DNA from: Adiantum capillus-veneris
Lineage: Eukaryota > Streptophyta > Polypodiopsida > Polypodiales > Pteridaceae
Reading direction: 5' to 3'
Assembly: GCA_014529385.2 (NCBI GenBank)
Contig: CM043969.1
Coordinates: 23,792,446-23,856,445, forward strand
DNA: 64,000 bases
The stretch's first letter is position 1. Every line of letters starts with the position of its first letter. The notes under the pieces are model-generated. The model was given only the letters and a program-made list of their open reading frames with translations. It made no database searches and was not told the DNA's origin. Both the position numbers and the translations under genes were made by a program. Shown piece after piece: positions 1 through 10,699 of this stretch.

Positions 1-530
1 CTTTTGATTAGTAAAAAGATTATTCTCTCTCATAACTTGAAAGATTACCTGGAGGTGTCGCTTGTGGTCCTCAAGAGAATTTGAATGGCTTAAAGACTTT
101 TGTCCATCATGAGTTTGAATGCGTCTGGAGCATGTGTTAGGCCAAAATTTGTAACTTATCAAATAGATCTTCTACCCACATTACAAGAAATCTATTGTTG
201 ATAGTGATTTTATTTAGTGCTCTATAGTCGACACACATGTAGATATGTGTCGTATTTATTTTGCACTGAAAGTAATGGTGAACAAAATGGAGAGGAGCTA
301 GACCTCACCATCCCTTTTTCCACCAGTTCATGCACTTTCCTCTTGATCTCCTCTTGTTGAGCTTGTGAAACTCAATAAGGAGGCTTGTTAGGCGGTGAGC
401 TTCCTGGTAGGAGCTCAATTGCACGGTCATCATCCCTCATTTTAGAGGCAGCTCACAAGGATGTCATCAATGAAAACATCTTGGAATCCATTTCTAAAAT
501 TAGACAACTCTAATTCCTCTTGATTCCCTT
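1..530 (-). pseudogene. pol: Reverse transcriptase N-terminal remnant (gypsy copy 1)
   Basis: Reverse-strand translation gives the fingers-region motif CVDYRALNK near 186-232 and, upstream, a QQEEIKRKVHELVEKGMVR stretch near 300-370. Both are standard in Ty3/gypsy reverse transcriptases just before the catalytic palm. The frame is broken. At 1-60 sequence resembling the connection region of copy 2 (34855-34915) follows, so the palm segment between them appears deleted. No catalytic YxDD box is visible here. Confidence 0.7.
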
Positions 531-973
531 TATTGCAGGGATATGGTGTTCCCCGACTCATGAGCATCTATGTACATGCTCTTTTCCCTAAAGGTGAAGT
601 AGATTCTCCTTTTAGGGAACTTCATGTTGGAAGCCATGCGGTTAAACCATGGTGCCCCAACGATAACATTCTCATTTTTGAGAGGGGAGATGAAGAAATA
701 CTTTTTGTCCACATAGTATTGGACATGAAGCCTTAATTTTCCAATCAAGCAAGTAACTGCGACGTCTAGTCCCTTGATAGCTCCATTGGCTTTTAATGTA
801 TCTCCCATCTCATGGGCTTGTATGCCTAGCTTGGTAGTCAACTCCGTGGATATGAAGTTGTGAGTTGAACCAGGGTCAAACAAAATAAAGGCATCATGTT
901 CTTGCATCTTCCCCCAAGCATAGGAAAGGAGAAATCCTTGGCAATGAGCATCCTCTTTTGGAGCTTCAAACAT
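530..973 (-). pseudogene. Retroviral-type aspartic protease region (gypsy copy 1)
   Basis: The frame contains DPGSTHNFIS, the equivalent of the usual D-S/T-G active site with Ser changed to Pro, so the enzyme is probably dead. The second conserved block is VIVGAPWF, matching the I-L-G-x-x-W-L signature of gypsy proteases. The same region exists in copy 2 at 35603-35915. In the element this protease would cut the Gag-Pol polyprotein. Confidence 0.75.
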
Positions 974-1720
974 AGAGGCTCTAGGAATCTCATTGCTGGC
1001 AATTCAAGGACAATAACCATGGCCTTGCTCCCCATGCTTAAAACAAATTTGTGGTCCTTACGAAAAGCTTCTAGCTCTTTAGGAGAGAGTTTATATTTAC
1101 CTTTGTAAACTCCCTTCTCCTTGGACCGATTGTTGTTGTTTTTGGAATAGCCTTGGTGAGAATTTTGGGCATTGGTTTTCCTCTTGGCATCACTTTTGTC
1201 TTTATTTTCCATGGGCTTGACATTCCATTTAGCCCCTTGTTGGAAATTGATGCGCAAAGCAACCATGGTGTGGTGGATTACTTCGGTGATAGAACCAGGC
1301 CGTTGAGAGTTAACATACTCGGCCATCTCTTTGGGTAATCCCGTACAAAATTTTTGCTTTTGCTCGGCAAAGTCTATCTTTTGAAAGATAGTAGCCTTGA
1401 TATGTAAACCCCAAAACTTGTCCACATATTTGTGGATAGACTCATGAGAGAGACGCTTTAAACTTCACCATTTGGTAAGCACTTTTTCCTTTGCATCACT
1501 TGCAAGGAATTGCTTCATGATGGAAACTCGTAGAGTTTTCCATGTCTTTGGGGCTTCACCGTTGCCATGAGGGCTAGCCCACCATTGATGAGCCGATTTT
1601 TGAAAGAGCATAGATACATGGCATAGCTTGGAGGACTCTGTGAAGCCCTCGTCTCTAAAGGCCACATCAAATTGCTGGATGAAGGCCAATACTTTGTCGG
1701 TAGCACCAAAGGTGCCATCA
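838..1720 (-). pseudogene. gag: Gag capsid and nucleocapsid region (gypsy copy 1)
   Basis: Two overlapping frames give a typical retrotransposon Gag: FIQQFDVAFRDEGF and QWWAS (1465-1689), then FCTGLPKEMAEYV and a basic tail (838-1425). A frameshift near 1450 separates them, and another destroys the CCHC knuckle, which survives intact in copy 2. Around 1703-1707 this copy has an uninterrupted GCACC, the exact site where copia inserted in copy 2. Confidence 0.75.
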
Positions 1721-2000
1721 TAGGTGAGAAAAGAGATACTCTTTCCTCCCTCTTTGAACTTCTTGAGCTTCTGGGACCTTCGCCATGAAGAGTAAGATTT
1801 GAAATGTCCTCCCTCTTGTATTCTCTAGGAGAATAACTATTGCTTTCCTCGGAAGAGGAGGAAGGTGAAGAAGAAGGCGACCTCTTTCTTGTCCTTTTCT
1901 TCCTTTGTTTCCTCTCTTCCCTTTTGAAGTGATGAGGAGAAGGACTATGGGTTAACCATGTCCTCTTGGGACGAGTTGGTGATTGTTTAGTCCGCCGTCT

Positions 2001-2321
2001 TCATGGAGCCACATCTTTGGAGGAACTTAGGGATTCATTACTTTCTTGTTCTTTGGATTCCTCCTCTCGTATAGGAGAGCGTATTCTTTTGGCGGTCTCA
2101 TAAAGAGGCCTCATAAGCTCTCTCTCCTCTTGAAGAGGAAAGGAAATACCATAAGCACGAAGTTGTTGAGTAACTTCGGCTTGCAAAGCAAGGTTGCCCA
2201 TCGCTTGTTGCAACCTAGTAACAAAATAATTAACAAGCATGGGGGCATCGCCATTAGCACCTTCATGTGCAAAATCAAAGTTATCAATGTTCATTCTACT
2301 CTCTTCGTTATTGTCAGCCAT
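2001..2321 (-). pseudogene. gag: Gag N-terminal segment (gypsy copy 1)
   Basis: The frame begins MADNNEESRMNIDNFDFA at 2321 and continues as an acidic, Ser-rich segment. It matches the start of gag in copy 2 (MTDNSKESEINIDNFDFA at 42980), which supports this ATG as the gag start. It stops at 2001, and the Ser/Arg-rich linker to the capsid region (about 1720-2000) is out of frame. Confidence 0.7.
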
Positions 2322-2722
2322 GTTAATTAAACTTATGTGTTTACTTAGTGTATGATTTGGAAATTCAAAACCTTAGTTGCTACTCCTCTTAGCCTTTGAA
2401 AACAGGCACTTAAGTATCTACACCCACGGCTTGAATTGGTTAACTATTGAGAGTAGTGAAGTGAGTTTAACATAGCAAAGTTGCTGAGGGATAGCTCCTT
2501 TCGGACCTCTTATGGCTCAATAATGGTAAAGCCGTAGGAAAGTCTAAAAAGACTCCATTATTAAGACCAAATCTCCCGAGGTGTGCACCATATCCCACAT
2601 AGTGGGCTCAACAAAATCGATAATAGATCCCAACCCCACTTACCCTAATATAATCAACAAAAACAACCATTAATAGGCTACTTAAGGACCTCTCTTGTTA
2701 AGCAAGAAAAGAGAAACAAAAT

Positions 2723-2734
2723 TCTCTAATACCA
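2723..2734 (-). promoter_or_regulatory. Primer-binding site, initiator Met-tRNA type
   Basis: The complement of this 12-mer is the Met-tRNA 3' end, one base off the perfect TGGTATCAGAGC seen in the other elements. It lies one base from the LTR, the place where minus-strand DNA synthesis starts. Confidence 0.7.
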
Positions 2735-2735
2735 A

Positions 2736-4455
2736 TGTAATGGAAATGGCCTATGAACTTTGAGAGTAGCGGAATTAGAAAATTAGGTGAAGCACGTTTG
2801 TGAGATTACTTTGTGAGCATAGCGGGTGAACTTAATTGATGGCAACAACATAAGAACGGTACTTAGTTAACTTGGCATGAACAATACTTTTGCAAGAGAG
2901 ATGGAGTTTAGAGAACATCACAATAGTTGAGGACCGGATTCATACGGAGCCGGTCCCCCCTCCAATAGGCATTTGTATTATAGTTTCTCCCATCAAGAGA
3001 GACTTGGTACAATACAATCTTTGTGTTCCTTGTGACTTAGGTGATGCAATGAAGATGGAAAGCTTCATGCATCACATAAACTTTGTAGAAAGAATTAACT
3101 ATCTCAAGCCTCAGTCCCAAGGCCTCAAACACCTTCGAAGGTGGAGAGAGCTAGCAGGGAATGACGATAGGGAAGAGGAAGAAGAAACATTCCATAGGAG
3201 AAAGAAATAGTTCCTCACTTATCATCACTCTTCTTGCTAGCATACATAATAGCATAGTAATGAAGATGGAGAAGATGGCAAGCTTAAGCATTGAAGCATG
3301 GCTCTTGGTTGGATTTGCATTCCATAGCCAAGAGTAATGGTGTAGGCTCTCACTTCTCCCAATCTTGGAGAAGGAGGTGGAGTTCCTCAACTTTCACCAA
3401 GTAAGAATGAATCGACAAAATGAGTGTGTGTGTGTGTGGTGTATATCCCCCCAGCACCCCCCTTGCTTTCTTGGGGTGAGTTGTAGCTTTTACACATGTT
3501 TCAAGCTCATTGGTGGACCCCAATCCTCCCTAGCCAATCACATACAACATGCATTCAAGTATATGAGCAATCTTTGGACAAGTGTCCTCCTTACCCCTTA
3601 GAGAGAGAGAGCTTGAAAATATCTAGATATTTTTTGGGTGGAACTAGAAGCTCATTGGACCCCTCTTTAGCTCAACCAATAGCATTCAAGCACACCATGT
3701 GGTTAAGCATAGGGAGAGTCTGACATGTGTTCCATGTGCCCTTTGAGAAAAGGGGTGCCCTTTGGGTGAGTGGAAGGTTAAGTCAAAGATTCCCCTAACT
3801 TTGGGACTTTCATGCATAGGAAGCTTCTCAAGAACCTTCCTCATTAAGTTTGTGGGTCTCTTTTTGACTCAAGCACCTTACCCCCCATGCATAGGAAGCT
3901 TCTCAAGCACCTTCCTCGTTAATTTTGTAGGGTCTCTTTTTGACTCAAGCACCTTACCCCTCATGCATGGGAAGCTTCTCAAGCACCTTTCTCATTAAGT
4001 TTGTAGGATCTCTTTTTGACTCAAGCACCTTACCCCTCATGCATGGGAAGCTTCTCAAGCACCTTCCTCATTAAGTTTGTAGTGTCTCTTTTTGACTCAA
4101 GCACCTTAGTCATCAAGCACACATTTTAGTCATTAAGCACGACAAGCATCACAAGCTTAGGTTGGGTTCCCACCTCAAGCTCAGCCCTAGCTTGCCTAAG
4201 GTCAAAGGAATTTTAACACTAACTATTGGAGGTATTTAATGAAGCTAACCCAAAGGTCTTTTAAGATCCATTAGATGCACATTGCTCTTTGATAGACTAC
4301 CTTCTTTTGGACCCGTATTGAGATGCAACCATCTCTCCTTTTGGTCCCATGATGAGATAAGTCTAGAAGCACTTATTGCACATTTCTCTTTCGTAGACCA
4401 TCTCCTTTTGGACCCCTATTGAGATGCAACCATCTCTCCTTTTGGTCCCGTGTAT
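2736..4455 (-). repeat. LTR of gypsy copy 1
   Basis: The LTR starts TG next to the primer site. It aligns in order with the LTRs at 30737-32297 and 43399-45129: the GTTGAGGACCGGATT block near 2924, the TTTCTCCCATCAAGAGAGAC block near 2984, and the final AGGTCTTTTAAG...TGCACAT blocks near 4250. The right end (expected ...CA) has been lost or rearranged. Near the end a ~105-bp segment is duplicated (about 4267-4372 and 4373-4450). Confidence 0.75.
3811..4113. repeat. Four-copy 76-bp tandem repeat inside the LTR
   Basis: Units start with CATGCATRGGAAGCTTCTCA at 3811, 3886, 3962 and 4038. Each runs through GTCTCTTTTTGACTCAAGCA, and the spacing is 75-76 bp. The array is absent from both LTRs of copy 2, so it arose in this lineage of the family. 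Confidence 0.9.
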
Positions 4456-4586
4456 GGTTTAGATATTCCTGATGCTTCAGATCCGCAATCCCCATACAAG
4501 GATTGTATATCAATGTCTATATGAGGAGGTAAATTGTCTAACCAAACTTCCTCTATAGGATCTTACTTCAAATTTATGTTACCATC

Positions 4587-5519
4587 TGTTAGAAGCTGTA
4601 CACACCCCACGGCATCCAACTACTTGGTGGATTATTATTTTTTGTAATTAGTCATTCATTGAGGAAAACCCGAATGTTCACCTTGTAAATATTGGGACTT
4701 ATAGAAGTTTCCAGATTGTATCCCAGTTTTGATAGTTAGATGGAGTAGATGGATGATTTTGGAACTTTAGCGTTTGAGAAGTTGTAAGGTATATATATCA
4801 CTTTTTGACCTTAATGGAAAAACCTTTTGTCATTTTAAACAAGTTTAAGTTTGTGAGTGAGCGTACTGTGTACGTGAGAGAGAGTGTGAGCTTTGTCTTG
4901 ACGCTACGTGTGCTACGGTGGTCGGAGTCGAGTGCGGAGAAGTGCAGCGTGTTGCCCCCGACTAGAGCTACGAGCCGATACCAACATTGCACGCGTACGG
5001 TCCGGCTTTGGGAGCTCCTTCTACGAGCTTCATCGGTTGTTTGGGTGAGCATACGTTACCTGATTTCGCATTACAGCATATCCACGCGTTCACATTGAGT
5101 AGAGCTACACATTAGGCACTTCAGATTCCGGAAACGAAGACCTGCAGATTTCGGCCAGACATCCTACGTGTTTCTTCACGGGGTGTTTTGGGTCGTGATT
5201 TTGGTTCATAGACCTTAAGGAGAGTGGCCTATAGGTATTAGTAGGGTCTCCTTCAAGCTCTATGGTGTTTTGGAAGTGTTTGATAGGTGTTCGGCTCTAG
5301 CAAGCGTTGTAGGAAGCATCCTCTTTTGTTCTCTTGAAGACTGTGACTTAGACAATTGGTAGGGGCCTCTGTAGGAATTAGTTAGGAGTCGGTCGAGTGT
5401 AGGTTGACACCTTATGCTTGCTTCCATGCGCCTGCGGGTCGAGTTTCGTCCTTAGCTGACAGTACTTGTTAGGTGAGTTCTCGTTGTGCTGACGTCCGTC
5501 GCGGCGTACCCGTCCAACA
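4587..5519. mobile_element. Solo LTR, 933 bp, with target duplication
   Basis: The unit starts TGTTAGAAGC and ends CGTCCAACA, the canonical TG...CA. It is flanked by identical 5-bp CCATC copies at 4582-4586 and 5520-5524. No internal retroelement sequence is present, so this is a lone LTR, usually left by recombination between the two LTRs of a full element. A TATATATA box near 4791 on the plus strand suggests plus orientation. It splits the coding region of the gag-only element. No relative occurs elsewhere in the window. Confidence 0.85.
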
Positions 5520-5971
5520 CCATCATTAATCTCTCTTACTTTTTTCCATAAATTTCCTGGCCAGTCTTCCTCCACAAATGGAATTCCATCTAAAGCATCT
5601 TCATCGTCAGGCACTATGAGTTTTGGCTCTTTTGTTTCAAGGTGGGATTCTACCACCATTTTGGATTTCTCTTTATTGGTTTCTACCACAAACTCCTCGC
5701 GTTTTGCTATACTCTCAAGCTTGTTTTTTTGTTTTTCTAGCATCTCCTAAGTAATTCTTACCAAATTTTGATAAGCTTCAAGATTAGCTGCTTCCATATC
5801 TGGAGGAGGATAGTTTCTTCATTTATTTTTCATGTTTTGGCCTGCTTTAAATCTTGCTTGGAAAGCTTCCAAGGCCACATTGATTGGCTCAAAAATTTTA
5901 TCTACCAAAATTGATCCCCCAGATTTCATTGTGGTTTCTTTGAGTTCACTCCCAGTTTCTTTCACTTTTTC
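5520..5971 (-). pseudogene. gag: Gag C-terminal tail of the gag-only element
   Basis: This continues the frame of the zinc-knuckle segment after a stop at 5972, with more stops. It is rich in Lys and Glu and contains MLEKQKNKLESIAKREEF, probably helical. The end, VEEDWPGNLWKKVREIND, is cut by the solo LTR. The same protein seems to resume left of that LTR (IEEVWLDNLPPHIDID, about 4520-4570). I do not recognise a domain. Confidence 0.55.
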
Positions 5972-6592
5972 CTACAATATTTTCTTGGCTTTTTCTTCAA
6001 TTTCATCCTTATGTTTCTGTTTCCTCATCTCATACCTTTGACTTCTTCTTTTCTTGGTCTTTTGAGAAGAAATTTTAGTATTCTCTAATTCATCAGAGGA
6101 GTTATGTTTCTTTTTCTTAGCATGGGCTCTAGTAATCACCTTGATTGGAACAATAGGTTCACTTTCCAAAGAGCTACTAGGTATCCCTTGGACTACATTC
6201 ACCACTGCTTTTCCCTTGTTTAACGAACTTTTTGGACAGTCTTCAGGGAAGTGTCCACCCTTTTTGCAATATTGTGTACAAAAAAATTTAACTGGCTTAA
6301 TGTTCTTGTCAGGTTTTGGGCATTCATTTTTCCAATGATCATCTGCACCACAATTACGACAATTTCCAGTCCTTGGCTTAATCATGGGTCTTGCCATTGG
6401 AGGTCTGACATCTTGATTAGCTATAAAGTACATCGGTGTAAGCTCTAGTGTAGCATAAGTCAAAGGTTCTTCCATGGAAGATGGATGTGAATTATACCAC
6501 TCTCCTTCTACCATTATTGTAGATGGGTTAGGCTCAACATAAGCTGTAACAGGTACTAGTGCTTGTTCATCTATGACTCCTTCTGAATGCAT
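5972..6592 (-). pseudogene. gag: Gag segment with two zinc knuckles
   Basis: The first knuckle, CRNCGADDHWKNEC, is a perfect CX2CX4HX4C. The second, CTQYCKKGGHFPEDC, has CX3CX4HX4C spacing. A basic KKKRRSQ-type region follows, suited to nucleic-acid binding. Two knuckles in series mark a nucleocapsid. The apparent start Met at 6592 is supplied by the MITE-like insert, not by the gene. Without that insert the frame runs on directly from the capsid region. Confidence 0.7.
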
Positions 6593-6840
6593 GTACTTTC
6601 ATTAGGCAAAATTTGGACTCACAAAGGGGCCCTTTAAGAATCTTCTAAAATATGAGGAATCTCATGGCGTGCTATATATCAGTAGATAGAGCTTGAAGAG
6701 GACATTCTAACTGTCAAACCTCTGCCAACTTTGGAGTTTTTTTGCAAAAATTTATCCATGCGCCCGTTTTGGTAGAGAGAGGTAAAGTCAAACTCCTTAA
6801 AGGGCCCCTTTGTGAGTCCAAATTTTTCCTAATTAGTACA
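6592..6840. mobile_element. MITE-like insert with ~45-bp inverted ends
   Basis: The ends are inverted copies: TGTACT..ATTAGG followed by AAATTTGGACTCACAAAGGG and GCCCTTTAAG (6592-6638), and their complement at 6796-6840. The four bases TGCA occur on both sides (6588-6591, 6841-6844), a possible target duplication. The 249-bp body has no coding capacity. Removing the insert and one TGCA would rejoin the gag frame without a shift, which supports a clean insertion. The superfamily is not clear. Confidence 0.75.
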
Positions 6841-6844
6841 TGCA

Positions 6845-7830
6845 CTGCATTATGTCCAGGATCTGGAGGTTATTGACCCAACACTGGTTGTGGTCTTTTC
6901 ATAGCCATTAGTGGTTTTTGTGTTGGAGCCATATTAGGCTGATACCTATACATGGGTTGTCCTTGTGGTCTCACAAGCACATATTGAACGTTTGCATCGT
7001 ACTTTGGTTGGTAATAGCACTCATTGGTCTCATGGTTTGTCCACTTACCCTCAATAGCACACCAATTTTGATGTCTCATTGGTTGTTTCTATTGAGGTAT
7101 CCCTTGCTCTAGTCCTCTCATAGGTTCTTTTTGCATATTACTCATCATTTCATTCATCCTTTTGGGCATGTCTTCTATGGTTGTAAGTGGTGCTGCAGTA
7201 GTCGTTCCCACTTGTGTTGGTTTTGAGAATGTTTTTTTCTCACTCTAAGTAACCTTAGGGACATCTTCTTCGTTGAAAATATCACAATTGTCTCCCAAGT
7301 CAATAGCATCTGATACACACTCTTCTAGGGTCATATGCTTCTTGCTATACAGTATAGCATGAAGTTCTTTGCTGAGAAATTCTTCTAGAAATAATGACAG
7401 TAATCTTTCCTCTGTCGGTATCTCTAATTCTGGGGCATCTTGCAATGTATTGCTTCATCCTAGTTTCACAATCACTAATAGACTCATCTTGTTTTTGTTT
7501 GAAGCTTTAGATTTGAGCTACGTATTATGTTTGATCCCAGTTTTGGAACATGCACCTACAAATTCCTGAGCTAACGTATTTAAATCCATGATTGACCTTG
7601 GTGGAATGTTTTGAAACCATGTCAAAGCTTTTCCTTCTAAAATCATTCCAAATCCCTCAAATTGAGTGTGGAAATCAAACATGCGTTCTGCTCTTAGCAC
7701 TTTCTTGAAGCTTGCTAAGTGGTCATATGGATCCCCAGATCCATTGTAGTTTTTGATCCATTTTTGAAAATCAGTTAGTCGTCTGTTTGGCTCAGTCCCA
7801 ACTCTTCTGGTAGTTGGTCATGTCACGAGT
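6845..7830 (-). pseudogene. gag: Gag capsid region of the gag-only element
   Basis: From right to left the frame reads FQKWIKNYNGSGDPYDHLAS, then FEGFGMILEGKALTWFQNIP, the retrotransposon Gag pattern with a G-x-A-x-x-W-F core, and then LEEFLSKELHAILYS and a Gln/Pro-rich linker. Stops lie near 7513, 7455, 7244 and 7090. The capsid would form the particle that houses the RNA. Confidence 0.7.
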
Positions 7831-8158
7831 CCTTCAAACCAATCTGTTGAAAATAGTGACTCGTGTAGCCCTGGACTGGCTTTAATGTCACCCGGTTTTC
7901 TTTGTGATGGATAGGTTCGAGTATTTTAACATTTCTCCCAAAAGATTTCTTGCGGAGTTCTTCTCTTGGAATAGTTTCTGGTCCTTGGCCCAATATTCAA
8001 TCTCTTATAGAGTATCCTTGGTATGTGGTTTGTTCTACCTCCTCAGGACTCATCATAAGAAAGATATTGTTATAACAATCCCTAAATAGGCAAGTTGGTA
8101 GATCTGTTGAACTCTTATCTTTGATCTTGAAGATATAGATGATCTTCATGGGTGTTAA

Positions 8159-8689
8159 CTACCCTGATTTGGCATGAGAGGTCCATAAAATATCCTTGAA
8201 ATTCCTATCCTTCCAATAATAGACTCCAATCCTAGGATTATCAATGCTACGCCTTTTTAAAGGTTTCAAAACAACTTGATCATATCCCTCAAATTCTAAA
8301 GTCGGTGGACCTTCTTTTGCTGCCATATTTGGAATTGTGGTATTCATTTCTAACCCCCATTTGTCTATCACATCAGGATTTTCAACTTTTACATACTGAG
8401 TCACGTTTTTATCCATATACATTTTTCCTTGTTTGTTTTTCCTATTTTCCTCTTCAAACTCTATGTCATGGTCATCAATGTGAATGGCATACTCATCATT
8501 AGGATCCAGATAAACCTGAGCTCCATGGACATTAGTCTTATAAAAGGTGAGTATGTGCTTATATCGCACTGTCGTTCCAATTTTTGACTGAGTCGAATCG
8601 GAAGACGTTTCAGATGTTGAGTCTGAATAAGTGTCTGAGACGTCTTCAAAGATAGTGCCCGATGGATACCCTACTATCAGTCTCTCCAA
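8159..8689 (-). CDS. N-terminal Gag-like ORF, unknown domain
   Basis: This is an open frame of 176 codons between the leader and the capsid region on the same strand. It has a Ser/Thr/Asp-rich start (SDTYSDSTSETSSDSTQS) followed by a folded-looking region with several aromatic residues (GVYYWKDRNFKDILW). I do not recognise the domain. Its position suggests the first part of Gag or a separate small ORF before gag. The frame is closed by a stop at 8159, and the next 300 bases lead into the capsid region. Confidence 0.45.
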   Translation of the reverse strand: MERLIVGYPSGTIFEDVSDTYSDSTSETSSDSTQSKIGTTVRYKHILTFYKTNVHGAQVYLDPNDEYAIHIDDHDIEFEEENRKNKQGKMYMDKNVTQYVKVENPDVIDKWGLEMNTTIPNMAAKEGPPTLEFEGYDQVVLKPLKRRSIDNPRIGVYYWKDRNFKDILWTSHAKSG

Positions 8690-8699
8690 ATATGCCTTG

Positions 8700-10682
8700 G
8701 TTTGCTAGTATACGACCAAATTTAAGGTTCGTATAGACTTATTAAGCCCTGGATAGAGTACTTATCGTCGGATTGACTTGTTATCCATTTTTCCACTTGA
8801 CCTAAATTCAACTCCTATCAAGCTCTCAATTCCGTGCCTACAACCTGGTTTTTATGTTAGTTTCAACCACGTTAGCAATTTTCTTTCAAAGACTGTGCAA
8901 TTTTTGTTAACTATTGTGATTGTTTGTGTATATCACTTCAATCTAAGTTAATGAGCCAACAGATGGGAGTTTCAGATTCTACCCTTGCAAAGAGCTAAAG
9001 AGCTAAGTCGCAACCTGGAAACTGAGTTAGCATATTTGGATCCGATGGAACCCAAACTTGACCAATGACCTTGTATTATGTTGTTCTAACTCGGTACAAG
9101 CTCAAAAGTCCAAAATCTTGTCTCTTGGGCTCAAAAGTAAATAATTTGATTATTTACTTTCTTAATCTTTCTCACTTTTTAGGCTTTTTCTGCCATATAA
9201 ACACCTTGTTGTAGTCTCTGAACAAGTTTCACTGAATTTCAACAAGGTTTACCCAAGTTATCACCTGCTTAGTGTCCGGAGACTCGGTTTTCAAGAATCT
9301 GGCTTAAGTCTCACTTTTATAATCCAAATTTCACCAAATTTGATTTATGGAGTCTACTTGATATGCTTGACCTTCTGGTATACTCATTGTGCAAAAATGT
9401 TCAATTCTGAAGCAGATGTAAATAATCACGATTATTTACTTCTGGGATTTTTTGCAACTTTTTGTCAAAATGTTGATACAAACGGGTTAAGAAACTTAAT
9501 TTAAGCTCCCTAGCCAAGTTTCACCAAGTTTGGATAAACTCTACTCAATTCGGTCAACAGTTTTGTGTCTGGAGACTGACTTTACAAATCTGGCCACAAT
9601 TTTTACTTTAAAGATCCAAATCTTACCAAATTTGTTATATGTGCTCAATACAACATGATAGAACTTGTGGTATGCTTGGTTGGCCAAAAAAGTTAAAAAA
9701 TAGGACAAGAGTAAATAATCGCCTCACGATTATTTACTTTTTGTAATTTTTTGCATACTTTTTATCAACTGAGTGTTCACACATGTTCAACACTTCAAAC
9801 TAAGCCTCTAAGTCAAGTTTCACCAAATTTGAACAAGATTTAGTAAGTCAAACTCAATTTCTCGACAATTAGTACAGATTTCACTTTTTATCAAGTTTTT
9901 GGTATGTTTTGTGATCCAAATCCTATGAGCCTTCACAAAGATGTTTGTAATCATGCATAGAGTCTTTGGTATCAACCTTGGTCGATTTTGAGCTGAAAGT
10001 AAATAATCGCGATTATTTACTTTTGGCCTTAAATAAACACTTTTTGCAATTTTTTCAAGGGTCGGATTTTTTATGACATGTTTTAAGCCTCTGAGTCAAG
10101 TCAAAACTTAATTTGGCCTAAATTCTCAAGAAAATAAGGATAATTTGAGTTTTTCCAAAATTTTGAAAATTTATCTCAAATGCTTCTTTAAGCTTACCCA
10201 CTGGTTCATACAACTTTTATGACAAAATCTCCAGCCGGATTCTGACAGTCTTTTGGTGCTGTTTCAAGTCGTAGACCTGAAATTTTACAACTTCACATAA
10301 ACAACTCACAGATGATTCTTTTGGAGTGAGCAATGATTTGAGATCCCACCTCGGATTCTACTTATCCTACTCCTAGGTTCTTCTTCAATTGGGTTGTTAA
10401 AAGTGTCTACAAACACTTGTTTTCTTGTTTTTTATAGTTTCCTGAGCTTTGATCTTAACTTGTCGAGTCTATCAATCATTCTCAAAATCCTAACCTAATC
10501 CTACAATCCTACAATGTACTTAGCAAGTACAATCTACTTCCAAGCTACCTCTACACAGCAAAAGACGACACTCTTAAGCTATGCAATTTTAAAGAGAAAG
10601 ATTTACTCTAGGTGATCCAAAAGGAAGTTAAAGGACAACTACACAAGACGCTCTTGTTTTTTCCTAGTTTAGGTCTATTCGT
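8700..10682 (-). other. Non-coding leader of the gag-only element
   Basis: No open frame or protein similarity is visible over about 2 kb. Its position between the primer site and the first ORF makes it a 5' leader. Most of it is the ~290-bp repeat listed separately. Such a leader could hold packaging or dimerisation signals; that is inference. Confidence 0.5.
9137..10020. repeat. Degenerate ~290-bp repeats with AT-rich palindromes
   Basis: A palindrome related to TAAATAATCGCGATTATTTA occurs at 9137-9157, 9418-9439, 9711-9737 and 9999-10020, spaced 281, 293 and 288 bp. Between them similar text recurs in order: CAAGTTTCACCAA, TGTGTCYGGAGACT, TCACTTT..GATCCAAAT and TTTTTTGCAA. The last palindrome is perfect over 22 bp. 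The third has an inserted CCTCA loop. The sides are better conserved than the loops. Confidence 0.85.
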
Positions 10683-10699
10683 CCCCGACAACGGCGTCA
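10683..10699 (-). promoter_or_regulatory. Primer-binding site, Asp-tRNA type
   Basis: The reverse strand reads TGACGCCGTTGTCGGGG. The plant Asp-tRNA 3' end would pair with TGGCGCCGTTGCCGGGG, so two mismatches remain. It lies two bases from a TG that begins the LTR. This primer is common in Athila/Tat-group gypsy elements. Confidence 0.65.

Larger units (their letters stand above)
1..4455 (-). mobile_element. Ty3/gypsy chromovirus, copy 1 (partial)
   Basis: This element reads right to left: LTR, Met-tRNA primer site, gag, protease, start of reverse transcriptase, and then the window edge. The order and sequence follow the complete copy at 30737-45129, whose chromodomain places the family among the chromoviruses. 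Several frameshifts and stops break the reading frames. The right LTR end is unclear because similarity to the second copy fades near 4455. The copy matters because it keeps the uninterrupted version of the gag site where copia inserted in copy 2. Confidence 0.85.

Noticed and set aside
530-1338. Plus-strand frames of 60-70 codons.
   Set aside because: They are shadows of minus-strand protease and gag, where the conserved motifs lie.
5378-6592. The two-knuckle Gag as an integrated plant pararetrovirus coat protein.
   Set aside because: A tRNA-Asp primer site, an LTR start and capsid text of Gag type fit an LTR retroelement better, and no movement protein or polymerase is seen.
8700-10682. 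A CRISPR-like array from evenly spaced palindromes.
   Set aside because: Spacing is ~290 bp, the spacers are themselves related, and the setting is a plant retroelement leader.
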